Shown here piece after piece: positions 8,353 through 19,608 of a DNA stretch of 64,000 nucleotides. The stretch comes from Pseudomonas piscis (GTDB lineage: Bacteria > Pseudomonadota > Gammaproteobacteria > Pseudomonadales > Pseudomonadaceae). The position numbers and the translations under genes were made by a program. The notes under the pieces are model-generated. The model searched no databases, was not told the origin of the DNA, and was given only the letters and a program-made list of their open reading frames with translations. The stretch's first letter is position 1; the number at the start of each line of letters is the position of its first letter. The stretch is taken from contig NZ_WHUV01000003.1 of NCBI RefSeq assembly GCF_009380155.1, forward strand, positions 434,001 through 498,000, written 5' to 3'.

Positions 8353-9201
8353 ATGCGCACCTTTCGGTTGGTGATTTCTTGCCCTGACCGCGTTGGCATC
8401 GTTGCCAAAGTCAGTAACTTTCTGGCCTCCCATAACGGTTGGATCACCGAAGCGAGCCACCACTCGGACAACCAGAGCGGTTGGTTCTTCATGCGCCACG
8501 AGATTCGTGCCGACTCCCTGCCTTTTGGCCTCGAGGCATTTCGCCAGGCGTTCGCGCCGATCGCCGAAGAGTTCTCGATGGACTGGCGGATCACCGATAC
8601 CGCCGAGAAAAAGCGCGTGGTGCTGATGGCCAGCCGCGAGTCCCATTGCCTGGCCGACCTGTTGCACCGCTGGCACAGCAATGAGCTGGACTGCGATATC
8701 CCTTGCGTGATTTCCAACCACGACGACCTGCGCAGCATGGTCGAATGGCACGGTATCCCGTTCTTCCACGTTCCGGTGGATCCGAAGGACAAGCAGCCGG
8801 CCTTCGCCGAGGTCTCGCGCCTGGTCAAGGAGCATGGTGCCGACGTGGTGGTGCTGGCGCGCTACATGCAGATCCTGCCGCCGCAGCTGTGCCAGGAGTA
8901 CGCCCAGCAGGTCATCAACATCCACCACAGCTTCCTGCCGTCCTTCGTCGGCGCCAAGCCTTACCACCAGGCATCCCTGCGTGGCGTGAAGCTGATCGGC
9001 GCCACCTGCCACTACGTGACCGAAGAGCTGGACGCCGGTCCGATCATCGAGCAGGACGTGGTGCGGGTCAGCCATAGCGACAGCATCGAGGATATGGTGC
9101 GGTTCGGGCGTGATGTGGAGAAGATGGTGCTGGCCCGCGGCCTGCGCTACCACCTGGAAGACCGCGTGCTGGTGCACGGCAACAAGACCGTGGTGTTCTG
9201 A
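8353..9201 (+). CDS. purU: Formyltetrahydrofolate deformylase
   Basis: 282 residues from ATG 8353, with GGAG about 10 nt upstream. The in-frame ATGs further upstream add residues without family match. An N-terminal ACT domain (FRLVISCPDRVGIVAKVSNF) is followed by a formyltransferase-fold domain with NIHHSFLPSFVGAKPYHQA, holding the catalytic Asn/His, and GATCHYVTEELDAGPIIEQ, which carries the Asp. It hydrolyses 10-formyl-THF to formate and THF, balancing one-carbon pools for purine and glycine metabolism. The gene lies between mvaT (divergent) and a tiny acidic open frame. Confidence 0.95.
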   Translation: MRTFRLVISCPDRVGIVAKVSNFLASHNGWITEASHHSDNQSGWFFMRHEIRADSLPFGLEAFRQAFAPIAEEFSMDWRITDTAEKKRVVLMASRESHCLADLLHRWHSNELDCDIPCVISNHDDLRSMVEWHGIPFFHVPVDPKDKQPAFAEVSRLVKEHGADVVVLARYMQILPPQLCQEYAQQVINIHHSFLPSFVGAKPYHQASLRGVKLIGATCHYVTEELDAGPIIEQDVVRVSHSDSIEDMVRFGRDVEKMVLARGLRYHLEDRVLVHGNKTVVF

Positions 9202-9208
9202 TTGAAAA

Positions 9209-9246
9209 AAACCAGGAGCGGGCGCTGAATATCCCGGTCCTGGTTT
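9209..9246. other. Stem-loop after purU
   Basis: AAACCAGGA pairs with TCCTGGTTT around a 20-base loop that contains GCGGG and CCCGG segments. A run of A precedes it, but no T-run of terminator length follows. It may attenuate or process the purU transcript ahead of the small gene at 9268. Confidence 0.5.
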
Positions 9247-9267
9247 GCAATCGACGAGGTCAGCCCC

Positions 9268-9438
9268 ATGACCGATCCTCTGGATAAAGCCACTTCCCAG
9301 GCTCCCGCCGTACTGGGCGAGGGTTGCCTGAGCCGCTACGACCCCGATGAACTTGATGCCGAGGATGGCACCGATTTCCCGGGGGCGGCCGAACTCTGGG
9401 AGCAGTTGCAGCAAGAGCCTTCTGCGCCATCGCGTTGA
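9268..9438 (+). CDS. Small acidic protein, 56 residues, unknown
   Basis: ATG 9268, with GAGGT about 8 nt upstream, to TGA 9438. The peptide starts MTDPLDKATSQAPAVLGEGC and continues SRYDPDELDAEDGTDFPGAA. It is strongly acidic, has no signal peptide or membrane segment, and its codon use is typical of the genome. It sits 66 bases after purU, behind a stem-loop, and faces the convergent chemoreceptor gene. I recall comparable small acidic open frames in pseudomonads but know no function. Confidence 0.65.
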   Translation: MTDPLDKATSQAPAVLGEGCLSRYDPDELDAEDGTDFPGAAELWEQLQQEPSAPSR

Positions 9439-9497
9439 GGCTGATGGCCGGCGCCTGATGCGCCGCCGGCCTGTCCAAGGGGCGTTCGCCCCGATCT

Positions 9498-11387
9498 TCA
9501 GATCCTGAAACTGCCCACCAGGTGCTTCAGGCGTGCTGCCTGCTGCTCCAGGTCGGAGCAGGCGCGCAGGGTCGCCTGCAGGTTTTCCACGCCTTCCTGG
9601 TTCAGGGTATTGATCTCGGTGATGTCCATGTTGATGGACTCCACCACCGAGGTCTGCTCTTCAGTGGCGGTGGCCACCGACTGGTTCATGCCGTCGATCT
9701 CGCCGATACGCTGGGTCACGCTGTTCAGGCGTTCTCCGGCCTGGTTGGCGATCTCCACGCTGTCCTGGCTGTGGCGCTGGCTGTTGCTCATGGTGCTGAC
9801 GGACTCACGGGCGCCGACTTGCAGCTCCTCGATCATGGTCTGCACCTGTTGCGCCGACTCCTGGGTGCGGTGCGCCAGGTTGCGTACTTCGTCGGCGACC
9901 ACGGCGAAGCCACGTCCGGCCTCGCCGGCACGGGCGGCCTCGATCGCGGCGTTGAGCGCCAGCAGATTGGTCTGCTGGGAAATGCTGGTGATCACCTCGA
10001 GGATCTGGCCGATGTTCACGGTCTTGCTGTTGAGGGTCTCGATGTTGTTGCTGGAGGCACTGATCATGTCCGACAGCTGGTTCATCGCCTGGATGCTGCG
10101 ATCCACCACTTGCTGGCCATCCTCGGCCAGGTTGCGAGCGTCACTGGCTTGTTGCGAAGCTTGGGCGGCGTTGCGGGCGATTTCCTGGGCCGCGGCGCCC
10201 AGCTGATTGATGGCGGCGGCGACGCTATTGGTGCGACTGGCCTGTTCGTCGGAGTTGAGCATCGACGAGTTGGAGGCGCTGACCACACGCAGTGCGACCT
10301 CGTTGACGTGTTCGGTGGCCGAGGACACCTCGCGGATCGAGCCGTGGATGCGTTCCACGAAGCGGTTGAAGGCGATGCCCAGGATGCCGAACTCGTCGTG
10401 GTTATGGATGTTCAGGCGGCGGGTCAGGTCGCCTTCACCGTCGGCGATGTCCTGCATGGCACGGGTCATCACGTGCAAGGGTTGCATCAGCAGGCGAATC
10501 AGCAGGCCCAGCAGGGCGATAGTGAGGGCCACCGCCGTCAGGGTGGCGATCACCGCCGAGGTGCGGAATTCGCTGAGCATCGCGAAGGCCTTGTCCTTGT
10601 CCACCGACAGGCCGATGTACCAGTTCACCGAGGACAAGCCCTTGATCTGGGTGAAGGTGACGATGCGCGTCTTGCCGTCGACACTGACTTCGCTCAGTTC
10701 ATTGCTGATCTTCGGCGTGTCCTGGGGGTAGATGTCCTTGAGGTTCTTCATCACCAGGTTCTTGTCCGGGTGGACCAGCACCTTGCCGTCGGCACTGATC
10801 AGGAAGGCGTAGCCCATACCGTCGAAGTCCAGGGCGTTGACCGTGTCGGCGATCACTTGCAGGCTCAGGTCGCCGCCGACCGCGCCGGTGCGCTGGCCGT
10901 TCTTGAGCACGCTATCGACGATGGAAATCACCAGTTGCCCCGTGGCCAGGTCGACATAGGGTTCGGTCAGGGCCGAGCCATTGGTGCTTTCGGCGCTCTT
11001 GTACCAGGGGCGCGCGCGCGGGTCGTAGCCATCGGGCATCTTGCTGTCCGGGCGGATAATGAAGCTGCCGTCCTGGTTGCCCAGGTAGGCACCCATGAAG
11101 GTGGAGCTCACGGCCTTCTGTTGCAGCAGGTTGCTGACATTGGCCAGGTCGGGGTTCAGGGCCACCGACTGGGAGAGGTTCTCGATCAACAGCGCACGGC
11201 CAGCGAGCCAGGTCTGAATATTTTTTGCAGTGACGTCGCCCATTTCCTGAAGATAGTTGTCCAGATCATCACGGATGGCGTTACGTTGCAGGTAATCGTT
11301 ATAGAGCGTGAATAGTGCAAAGGCAGCTATGACGATGAGCGAGGCGGCAAGCAGGATCTTGTGGCTGAAGCGCAGATTTTTGTTCAT
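9498..11387 (-). CDS. pctA: Amino-acid chemoreceptor, dCache methyl-accepting protein (PctA/CtaA type)
   Basis: 629 residues, the length I recall for PctA of P. aeruginosa. A membrane helix (residues 10-28) precedes a periplasmic double-Cache domain. That is followed by a second helix (IATLTAVALTIALLGLLIRL), a HAMP domain and a cytoplasmic signalling domain with the hairpin tip NLLALNAAIEAARAGEAGRG. The amino-acid-binding set known from PctA is present at the same numbers: Y121, R126, W128, Y129, Y144, D146 and D173. It should therefore sense L-amino acids and signal through CheW-CheA. The neighbours purU, mvaT and sbcB match the pct locus of P. aeruginosa. It is monocistronic and convergent with the small acidic gene. 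Confidence 0.93.
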   Translation of the reverse strand: MNKNLRFSHKILLAASLIVIAAFALFTLYNDYLQRNAIRDDLDNYLQEMGDVTAKNIQTWLAGRALLIENLSQSVALNPDLANVSNLLQQKAVSSTFMGAYLGNQDGSFIIRPDSKMPDGYDPRARPWYKSAESTNGSALTEPYVDLATGQLVISIVDSVLKNGQRTGAVGGDLSLQVIADTVNALDFDGMGYAFLISADGKVLVHPDKNLVMKNLKDIYPQDTPKISNELSEVSVDGKTRIVTFTQIKGLSSVNWYIGLSVDKDKAFAMLSEFRTSAVIATLTAVALTIALLGLLIRLLMQPLHVMTRAMQDIADGEGDLTRRLNIHNHDEFGILGIAFNRFVERIHGSIREVSSATEHVNEVALRVVSASNSSMLNSDEQASRTNSVAAAINQLGAAAQEIARNAAQASQQASDARNLAEDGQQVVDRSIQAMNQLSDMISASSNNIETLNSKTVNIGQILEVITSISQQTNLLALNAAIEAARAGEAGRGFAVVADEVRNLAHRTQESAQQVQTMIEELQVGARESVSTMSNSQRHSQDSVEIANQAGERLNSVTQRIGEIDGMNQSVATATEEQTSVVESINMDITEINTLNQEGVENLQATLRACSDLEQQAARLKHLVGSFRI

Positions 11388-11581
11388 GGCTTGGGGTGTC
11401 CGCTAAGGTCTTTGAGTCCAGGGCATCGGGTTGGAACGGTGCGCCAAAGAGGCGGTGTTATAAATAAGCTGATATCTCCATCTATCCCAAGGGAATTACC
11501 TGACCTTTATTTCAGATACTTCTGATCCATCATTTCTTCATATCGACCGTGTAAGGCCAAAGATTAACCAGGGGTGACAAA

Positions 11582-13066
11582 ATGCCTGACTCATCGCAAC
11601 TCATCATCGGCGCCGGCCTCGACGGCCAGCCGATCGCCCAGGCCATGCGCCTGGCCAACCGCCATGGCCTGGTGGCTGGCGCTACCGGTACCGGCAAGAC
11701 CGTCACCCTGCAGCGCCTGGCGGAAGCTTTCAGCGATGCCGGGGTGGCGGTCTTCGCCGCGGACATCAAGGGGGATCTCTGCGGGCTGGGCGCCGCGGGC
11801 AATCCCCAGGGCAAGGTCGCCGAGCGGATTGCCGGCATGCCCTGGCTCAACCACCGGCCCCAGGCCTATCCCGTGACCTTGTGGGATATTCATGGCCAGT
11901 CCGGTCATCCGCTGCGCACCACCCTGAGCGAAATGGGACCGCTGTTGCTGGGCAGCCTGCTGGAGCTCACCGACAGCCAGCAGTCGGCGTTGTATGCGGC
12001 GTTCAAGGTGGCGGATCGCGAAGGCTTGTTGCTGCTGGATCTCAAGGATCTCAAGGCGCTGCTCAACCACCTCAAGGACAATCCGCAACTGCTGGGCGAA
12101 GACGCGGCATTGATGACCACCGGCTCCAGCCAGGCCCTGTTGCGGCGCCTGGCTACGCTGGAGCAACAGGGCGCCGAATCGTTGTTCGGCGAGCCGGCCC
12201 TGCAACTGGAGGACATCCTGCAGCCGGCCGCCGATGGTCGGGGACGGATCCACTTGCTCGATGCCAGTCGCCTGGTGCACGAGGCGCCGAAAGTCTATGC
12301 CACCTTCCTTCTATGGCTGCTGGCCGAGTTGTTCGAGCAATTGCCTGAGCGGGGCGATGCCGACAAACCGTTGCTGGCGCTGTTCTTCGACGAGGCGCAC
12401 CTGCTGTTCGCCGGTACCCCAAAGGCCTTGCAGGATCGCCTGGAGCAAGTGGTGCGGCTGATTCGCTCCAAGGGCGTCGGGGTGTACTTCGTGACCCAGT
12501 CGCCAGGGGACCTGCCGGATGATGTGCTGGCCCAGCTGGGCTTGCGCATCCAGCACGGTCTGCGGGCGTTCACCGCCAAGGAACAGAAGTCGCTGCGGGC
12601 GGTGGCCGATGGTTTCCGGCCCAACCCGGCATTCGATGCGCTCTCGGTGCTGACCGAGCTGGGCATTGGCGAGGCGTTGGTCGGCACGCTGCAGGACAAG
12701 GGCACGCCGGAGATGGTCCAGCGGGTGCTGGTGGCGCCGCCGCAATCACGGATCGGGCCGTTGACCGAGGCCGAGCGCCAGGCCCTGATCGCCAGTTCGC
12801 CGCTATTGGGACGCTATGACAAGCCGATCGATCGCGAATCCGCCTATGAGGTGCTGATGGGGCGCAAGGAGCTGGCGCCGCAGGGGCAGGTCGAAGCTGG
12901 CAAACCGCTGTCCGAGGAACCGAGCCTGGCCGACCGGGCTGGTGAGTTCCTGGGGACCGCGGCCGGGCAGGCCTTGAAGTCGGCGATGCGCCAGGCCGCC
13001 AATCAGCTGGGGCGGCAGCTGGTGCGTGGGCTGATGGGCTCGTTGCTGGGCGGCAAGCGCCGCTGA
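11582..13066 (+). CDS. HerA/FtsK-like ATPase, DUF853 family
   Basis: 494 residues from ATG 11582, behind AGGGG. Walker A GATGTGKT is at 33-40 and Walker B LLALFFDEAH at 264-273 (D270, E271). The motif VYFVTQSPGDLPDDVLAQLG follows, where TQSP is the sensor typical of the HerA/YjgR group. The C-terminal ~60 residues are Ala-rich and end in a basic GGKRR. Members are hexameric-type ATPases related to DNA translocases, but the bacterial DUF853 proteins (YjgR of E. coli) have no settled function. It is convergent with dciA, with one base between the stop codons. Confidence 0.9.
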   Translation: MPDSSQLIIGAGLDGQPIAQAMRLANRHGLVAGATGTGKTVTLQRLAEAFSDAGVAVFAADIKGDLCGLGAAGNPQGKVAERIAGMPWLNHRPQAYPVTLWDIHGQSGHPLRTTLSEMGPLLLGSLLELTDSQQSALYAAFKVADREGLLLLDLKDLKALLNHLKDNPQLLGEDAALMTTGSSQALLRRLATLEQQGAESLFGEPALQLEDILQPAADGRGRIHLLDASRLVHEAPKVYATFLLWLLAELFEQLPERGDADKPLLALFFDEAHLLFAGTPKALQDRLEQVVRLIRSKGVGVYFVTQSPGDLPDDVLAQLGLRIQHGLRAFTAKEQKSLRAVADGFRPNPAFDALSVLTELGIGEALVGTLQDKGTPEMVQRVLVAPPQSRIGPLTEAERQALIASSPLLGRYDKPIDRESAYEVLMGRKELAPQGQVEAGKPLSEEPSLADRAGEFLGTAAGQALKSAMRQAANQLGRQLVRGLMGSLLGGKRR

Positions 13067-13067
13067 C

Positions 13068-13523
13068 TCAGCTGCGTGGCTTGGCGTGGCTGGCCAGGCG
13101 CTCCAGGGCCGCGCGCAACTTGGGGTCGGAGATGCCGTTGGCAGTGGCCTGGATGGTCTCGGCGGCGTTGTTCGACAGGTCTATGCTGTGTCCGGCCGCT
13201 CCCCGCTGGACGGTGGGGGGCTGGACCTTGAACTGGATGCGCGTCAGGCGGGCGAATTCGTCGAACGCCTGGAGTTGGCGCTGCAGGCGCTTCTGCTGGT
13301 AGCGCAAGCGGGTAGCCCAGTGCCCGTCGGTGACGATCAGCAGCAGGCTGCCTTCGCGCCAGGATGCGACGTGGCAATGTTCGCGAGCCGCCGGCTGCAA
13401 CTGGCTGTCCAGCAGGCGCTGCAGGTGCGCCAGGCGCTGGGCGTGGCCGAGTATGGCTTTGAGAGGCTTGGCTTCGCGAAGAAGAACGGCGGGAGGACGC
13501 GCCGTAAGAGGGCGAAATGCCAT
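13068..13523 (-). CDS. dciA: DciA-type replicative helicase loader (DUF721)
   Basis: 151 residues from ATG 13523, with AGG about 8 nt upstream. The DUF721 KH-like domain spans residues ~20-105 (LLDSQLQPAAREHCHVASWR, GSLLLIVTDGHWATRLRYQQ). The C-terminal tail is predicted to be less ordered. DciA is the ancestral loader of DnaB in bacteria that lack DnaC, Pseudomonas among them. The gene is divergent from secA, as is usual in the genus. The M23 peptidase often found between them in other pseudomonads is absent here. Confidence 0.85.
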   Translation of the reverse strand: MAFRPLTARPPAVLLREAKPLKAILGHAQRLAHLQRLLDSQLQPAAREHCHVASWREGSLLLIVTDGHWATRLRYQQKRLQRQLQAFDEFARLTRIQFKVQPPTVQRGAAGHSIDLSNNAAETIQATANGISDPKLRAALERLASHAKPRS

Positions 13524-13846
13524 GGTTAGAAACCTGAAGTTACAGAGGCACCATGGTAACAGAAAGCGTCCGGCGCACCCGGTTCGTCATTTTTTCGCCT
13601 GGCGTCGAGTTGGTGATCCTTTGCTGATCGTGATCAGTAACTTCTGTGGGGAATGTACTTGAAGTTCAACGAAAAGCCCTTATTTTAGGTGGGCCCCGTC
13701 AAAGCGCTGTGCCAGCATCGTGGAATAACGCCACTTTCCTCACCATCGTTTCCGGGTAGAATGCTCGTTCGCATGCGGCCATGAGGGCTGCTCGGGCGAC
13801 TCACCGGGGCCGCCCTCCAACCCTATGTGTGGAAGATCCTGCCGAT
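13524..13846. promoter_or_regulatory. Divergent dciA/secA leader
   Basis: 323 bases with no gene. It must hold the dciA promoter and a long secA leader. The stretch 13670-13760 is AT-richer than its surroundings and is the likeliest secA promoter position. I see no SecM-like stalling peptide in it. Confidence 0.5.
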
Positions 13847-16588
<2,742 letters not shown>

Positions 16589-16614
16589 GATCCTCGCCAG
16601 ACACTGAAACACCC

Positions 16615-16648
16615 ACGCCGTGACGGCATCAGCCGTCGCGGCGTTTTT
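16615..16648 (+). terminator. secA terminator
   Basis: ACGCCGTGACGGC, an ATCA loop, then GCCGTCGCGGCGT followed by TTTT: a 13-bp stem with one G-T pair and a U-tract. Confidence 0.9.
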
Positions 16649-16707
16649 CCATTTGCAGCACCGTCTTTTATGCCGACGGTGCCCCATCTGATAAGAGGAG
16701 CGCATTC

Positions 16708-17925
16708 ATGGCTGTTGGTCTTGGTCCTTTGCCAACGTTGCACCCGGTTACCGGTTTCGAACTCGGTATCGCCTCGGCTGGTATCAAGCGCCCCGGGCGC
16801 AAGGATGTGGTGGTCATGCGCTGTGCCGAAGGCTCCACGGTGGCCGGGGTGTTCACCCTCAATGCGTTCTGCGCCGCGCCGGTGATCCTGGCCAAGCAGC
16901 GCGTGCAGGGGCCGGTGCGTTACCTGCTGACCAACACTGGTAATGCCAACGCCGGTACCGGCGAGCCTGGCCTGGCGGCAGCCAGCCGTACCTGCGCCAA
17001 GCTGGCGGAGCTGACCGGGGTCGACGCCAGCGCAGTGCTGCCGTACTCCACCGGGGTCATCGGCGAGCCGCTGCCTGTGGAGAAGATCGAAGGTGCCTTG
17101 CAAGCCGCCCTGGACGACCTGTCCGTGGATAACTGGGCCGCTGCCGCCACCGGGATCATGACCACCGATACCCTGCCCAAGGGCGCCAGCCGCCAGTTCC
17201 AGCATGACGGCGTGACCATCACCGTCACCGGCATCAGCAAGGGCGCGGGAATGATCCGGCCGAACATGGCGACCATGCTTGGCTACATCGCCACCGACGC
17301 CAAGGTCTCCCGCGAAGTGCTGCAGAACCTGCTGCTGGATGGTGCCAACAAGTCCTTCAATCGCATCACCATCGACGGCGACACCTCCACCAACGACTGT
17401 TGCATGCTGATCGCTACCGGCCAGGCCGACCTGCCGGAGATCACCGAGGCCAGCGGCCCGCTGTTCGCTGCGCTGAAGCAGGCGGTGTTCGAAGTCTGCA
17501 TGGAAGTGGCCCAGGCCATCGTCCGCGACGGTGAAGGCGCCACCAAGTTCGTCACTGTCCAAGTCAATGGCGGCGGCAACCACCAGGAGTGCCTGGACGT
17601 GGGCTACACCGTGGCCCACTCGCCGCTGATCAAGACGGCGCTGTTCGCTTCCGACCCGAACTGGGGGCGGATCCTGGCAGCCGTGGGGCGTGCCGGCGTG
17701 CCGGACCTGGATGTGAGCAAGATCGACGTGTTCCTAGGCGAGGTCTGCATCGCCAGTCGTGGCGCTCGGGCGGCCAGCTATACCGAGGCCCAGGGTGCGG
17801 CGGTGATGCAGCAGGAAGAGATCACCATCCGTATCGAACTGGGACGTGGTACCTGCAGCGAAACCATCTGGACCACCGACCTGTCCCACGAGTACGTGAA
17901 GATCAACGCCGAGTACCGTACCTGA
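16708..17925 (+). CDS. argJ: Bifunctional ornithine acetyltransferase / N-acetylglutamate synthase
   Basis: 405 residues from ATG 16708, behind AGAGGAG. The precursor cleaves itself before Thr189 within RPNMATMLGY (A188/T189), which frees the nucleophilic threonine and gives alpha and beta chains. TNTGNANAGTG (74-84) and STGVIGE (114-120) build the active site and oxyanion hole. It transfers acetyl from N-acetylornithine to glutamate in the cyclic arginine pathway. Cytoplasmic. It lies between secA and the Nudix-ThiE gene, in the Pseudomonas order. Confidence 0.97.
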   Translation: MAVGLGPLPTLHPVTGFELGIASAGIKRPGRKDVVVMRCAEGSTVAGVFTLNAFCAAPVILAKQRVQGPVRYLLTNTGNANAGTGEPGLAAASRTCAKLAELTGVDASAVLPYSTGVIGEPLPVEKIEGALQAALDDLSVDNWAAAATGIMTTDTLPKGASRQFQHDGVTITVTGISKGAGMIRPNMATMLGYIATDAKVSREVLQNLLLDGANKSFNRITIDGDTSTNDCCMLIATGQADLPEITEASGPLFAALKQAVFEVCMEVAQAIVRDGEGATKFVTVQVNGGGNHQECLDVGYTVAHSPLIKTALFASDPNWGRILAAVGRAGVPDLDVSKIDVFLGEVCIASRGARAASYTEAQGAAVMQQEEITIRIELGRGTCSETIWTTDLSHEYVKINAEYRT

Positions 17926-18040
17926 TACTCGCTATGGCCGCCTCGGAACCATCCGGGGCAGGCCTTCGCGCTTGGCGACCATCATTTTTTCATCGGCTGG
18001 CCACCCAGGCCGGCCGAATGCCGGACCAGAGGAAAACGCG

Positions 18041-18985
18041 GTGAAACGAGTACATGTGGCAGCGGCCGTCATCCGGGATGCCAATGGCAAGATCCTGATC
18101 GCCCGACGTGCCGATACTCAGCATCAAGGGGGCCTTTGGGAGTTTCCCGGGGGCAAGGTCGAGGCCGGGGAAACAGTGCAGGCGGCATTGGCCAGGGAGC
18201 TGCAGGAAGAACTGGGTATTGCCATGCAGGCTGCGCGCCCACTGATCAAGGTGCAGCACGACTATCCGGACAAGCAGGTTTTGCTGGATGTATGGGAGGT
18301 CTCGGCCTTCAGCGGCGAGCCCCATGGTGCCGAAGGCCAGCCCCTGGCCTGGGTGAGTCCACGGCAATTGGGCGATTATGAGTTCCCGGCGGCCAATCAG
18401 CCGATCGTCGCGGCAGCGCGTTTGCCCGAGCACTACCTGATTACTCCAGAGGGCCTGGAAACCCCGGCCCTGCTGCGTGGCATGCAGAAGGCCATTGCCC
18501 AGGGCTGCAAGCTGATCCAGTTGCGGGCGCCCGCTGGCTACGATCCGCAGTATCGCGACCTGGCGGTGGATGCGGTGGGCCTGTGCGCCGGCAAGGCGCA
18601 GCTGATGCTCAAGGGACCTTTCGAGTGGCTGGGGGACTTTCCGTCGGCCGGCTGGCATATGACGTCGGCCCAACTGCGCAAGTACGCCAGTGCCGGGCGC
18701 CCATTCGGCAAGGATCGCTGGTTGGCGGCCTCCTGCCATGACGCCGAGGAACTGGCCCTGGCGCAGCAAATGGACGTGGACTTCGTGACCCTGTCGCCGG
18801 TGCAGCCGACCCAGACCCATCCCGATGCCCAGCCCCTGGGTTGGGAGCAGGCCGGGCAACTGATCGTCGGCTTCAACAAGCCGGTGTACTTGCTAGGTGG
18901 CGTAGGTCCGGCCCAGTGTGAACAGGCCTGGGCCTGCGGCGCCCAGGGCGTGGCGGGGATCCGTGCCTTCTGGCCGCAAGACTGA
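18041..18985 (+). CDS. Nudix hydrolase fused to thiamine-phosphate-synthase-like domain
   Basis: 314 residues from GTG 18041, with AGAGGA 7-8 nt upstream. An upstream ATG frame has no family match. Residues 1-130 are a MutT-like Nudix domain with a complete Nudix box beginning at GGKVEAGETVQ and ending RELQEELGI, which hydrolyses 8-oxo-dGTP and related nucleotides. From about residue 135 a TIM-barrel resembling ThiE/TenI follows (IAQGCKLIQLRAPAGYD, DFVTLSPVQPTQTHPDAQPL, KPVYLLGGVGPAQ). The fusion is standard in gammaproteobacteria. Several residues expected for a working ThiE are altered, so thiamine synthesis by the C-terminal half is doubtful. Confidence 0.92.
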   Translation: MKRVHVAAAVIRDANGKILIARRADTQHQGGLWEFPGGKVEAGETVQAALARELQEELGIAMQAARPLIKVQHDYPDKQVLLDVWEVSAFSGEPHGAEGQPLAWVSPRQLGDYEFPAANQPIVAAARLPEHYLITPEGLETPALLRGMQKAIAQGCKLIQLRAPAGYDPQYRDLAVDAVGLCAGKAQLMLKGPFEWLGDFPSAGWHMTSAQLRKYASAGRPFGKDRWLAASCHDAEELALAQQMDVDFVTLSPVQPTQTHPDAQPLGWEQAGQLIVGFNKPVYLLGGVGPAQCEQAWACGAQGVAGIRAFWPQD

Positions 18986-19030
18986 ATCAAGCAACGGCTT
19001 GCCGGTGCCGCCCCGCCAAGTCGTTGTCCG

Positions 19031-19606
19031 TCAGGGTTTGGCGGCGGCCTGCCAGAGGATCTCGGCGATGCCCTGGCGCTTGGCAATCAAGCGAGCAGCG
19101 ACGAACAGCAGGTCCGACAGGCGATTGATATAGGCCAGCCCGACTCCCTGTAGCGGCTCGATCGCATTGAGTTGCTGGCAGCGGCGTTCGGCGCTGCGGG
19201 CCAGGCTACGGCAGACGTGGGCCTGGGCGATCAGCATCGAGCCTCCGGGCAGGATGAAGTTCTCCAGCGGGCCCAGCTCCTCGTTCCAGCTATCGATGGC
19301 AGCCTCCAGGCGCTGCACTTCCAGCTCATCGAGCGCCTGGTACACCGGCATCGCCAGCTCGCCGCCAAGGTCGAACAAGCGATGCTGGCAGGGTGCCAGG
19401 ACCTCGATCACCTGGGCCAGCCCGGGATAAGCCATGCGCTGTTCTTCCAGGCCGGCCAGCAGCAGGCCCAGCTGGCTGTTCAGGGTGTCGACTTCGCCGA
19501 TGGCCTCGATCCGCGGATGGTCCTTGGGCACTCGGCGCCCATCTCCCAGGCCGGTTTCGCCCCTGTCGCCGGTGCGGGTGTAAATCTTCGACAAGCGAAA
19601 ACCCAT
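19031..19606 (-). CDS. PduO-type ATP:cob(I)alamin adenosyltransferase
   Basis: 191 residues from ATG 19606, with GGAGA upstream. The N-terminus has the ATP-binding YTRTGDRGETGLGDG at residues 9-23. RSLARSAERRCQQL and YINRLSDLLFVAARL follow, the latter being the conserved C-terminal helix of the PduO family. It transfers the 5'-deoxyadenosyl group of ATP to cob(I)alamin to make coenzyme B12. The gene starts two bases after the stop of the sensor kinase and is probably cotranscribed with it. Confidence 0.93.
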   Translation of the reverse strand: MGFRLSKIYTRTGDRGETGLGDGRRVPKDHPRIEAIGEVDTLNSQLGLLLAGLEEQRMAYPGLAQVIEVLAPCQHRLFDLGGELAMPVYQALDELEVQRLEAAIDSWNEELGPLENFILPGGSMLIAQAHVCRSLARSAERRCQQLNAIEPLQGVGLAYINRLSDLLFVAARLIAKRQGIAEILWQAAAKP

Positions 19607-19608
19607 GT

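Noticed and set aside
9522..11315. A 597-codon plus-strand open frame opposite the chemoreceptor
   Set aside because: A shadow caused by high third-position GC; the minus-strand protein carries all domain signatures.
13670..13846. A SecM-like leader peptide upstream of secA
   Set aside because: No short frame with a signal peptide and an arrest motif is visible.
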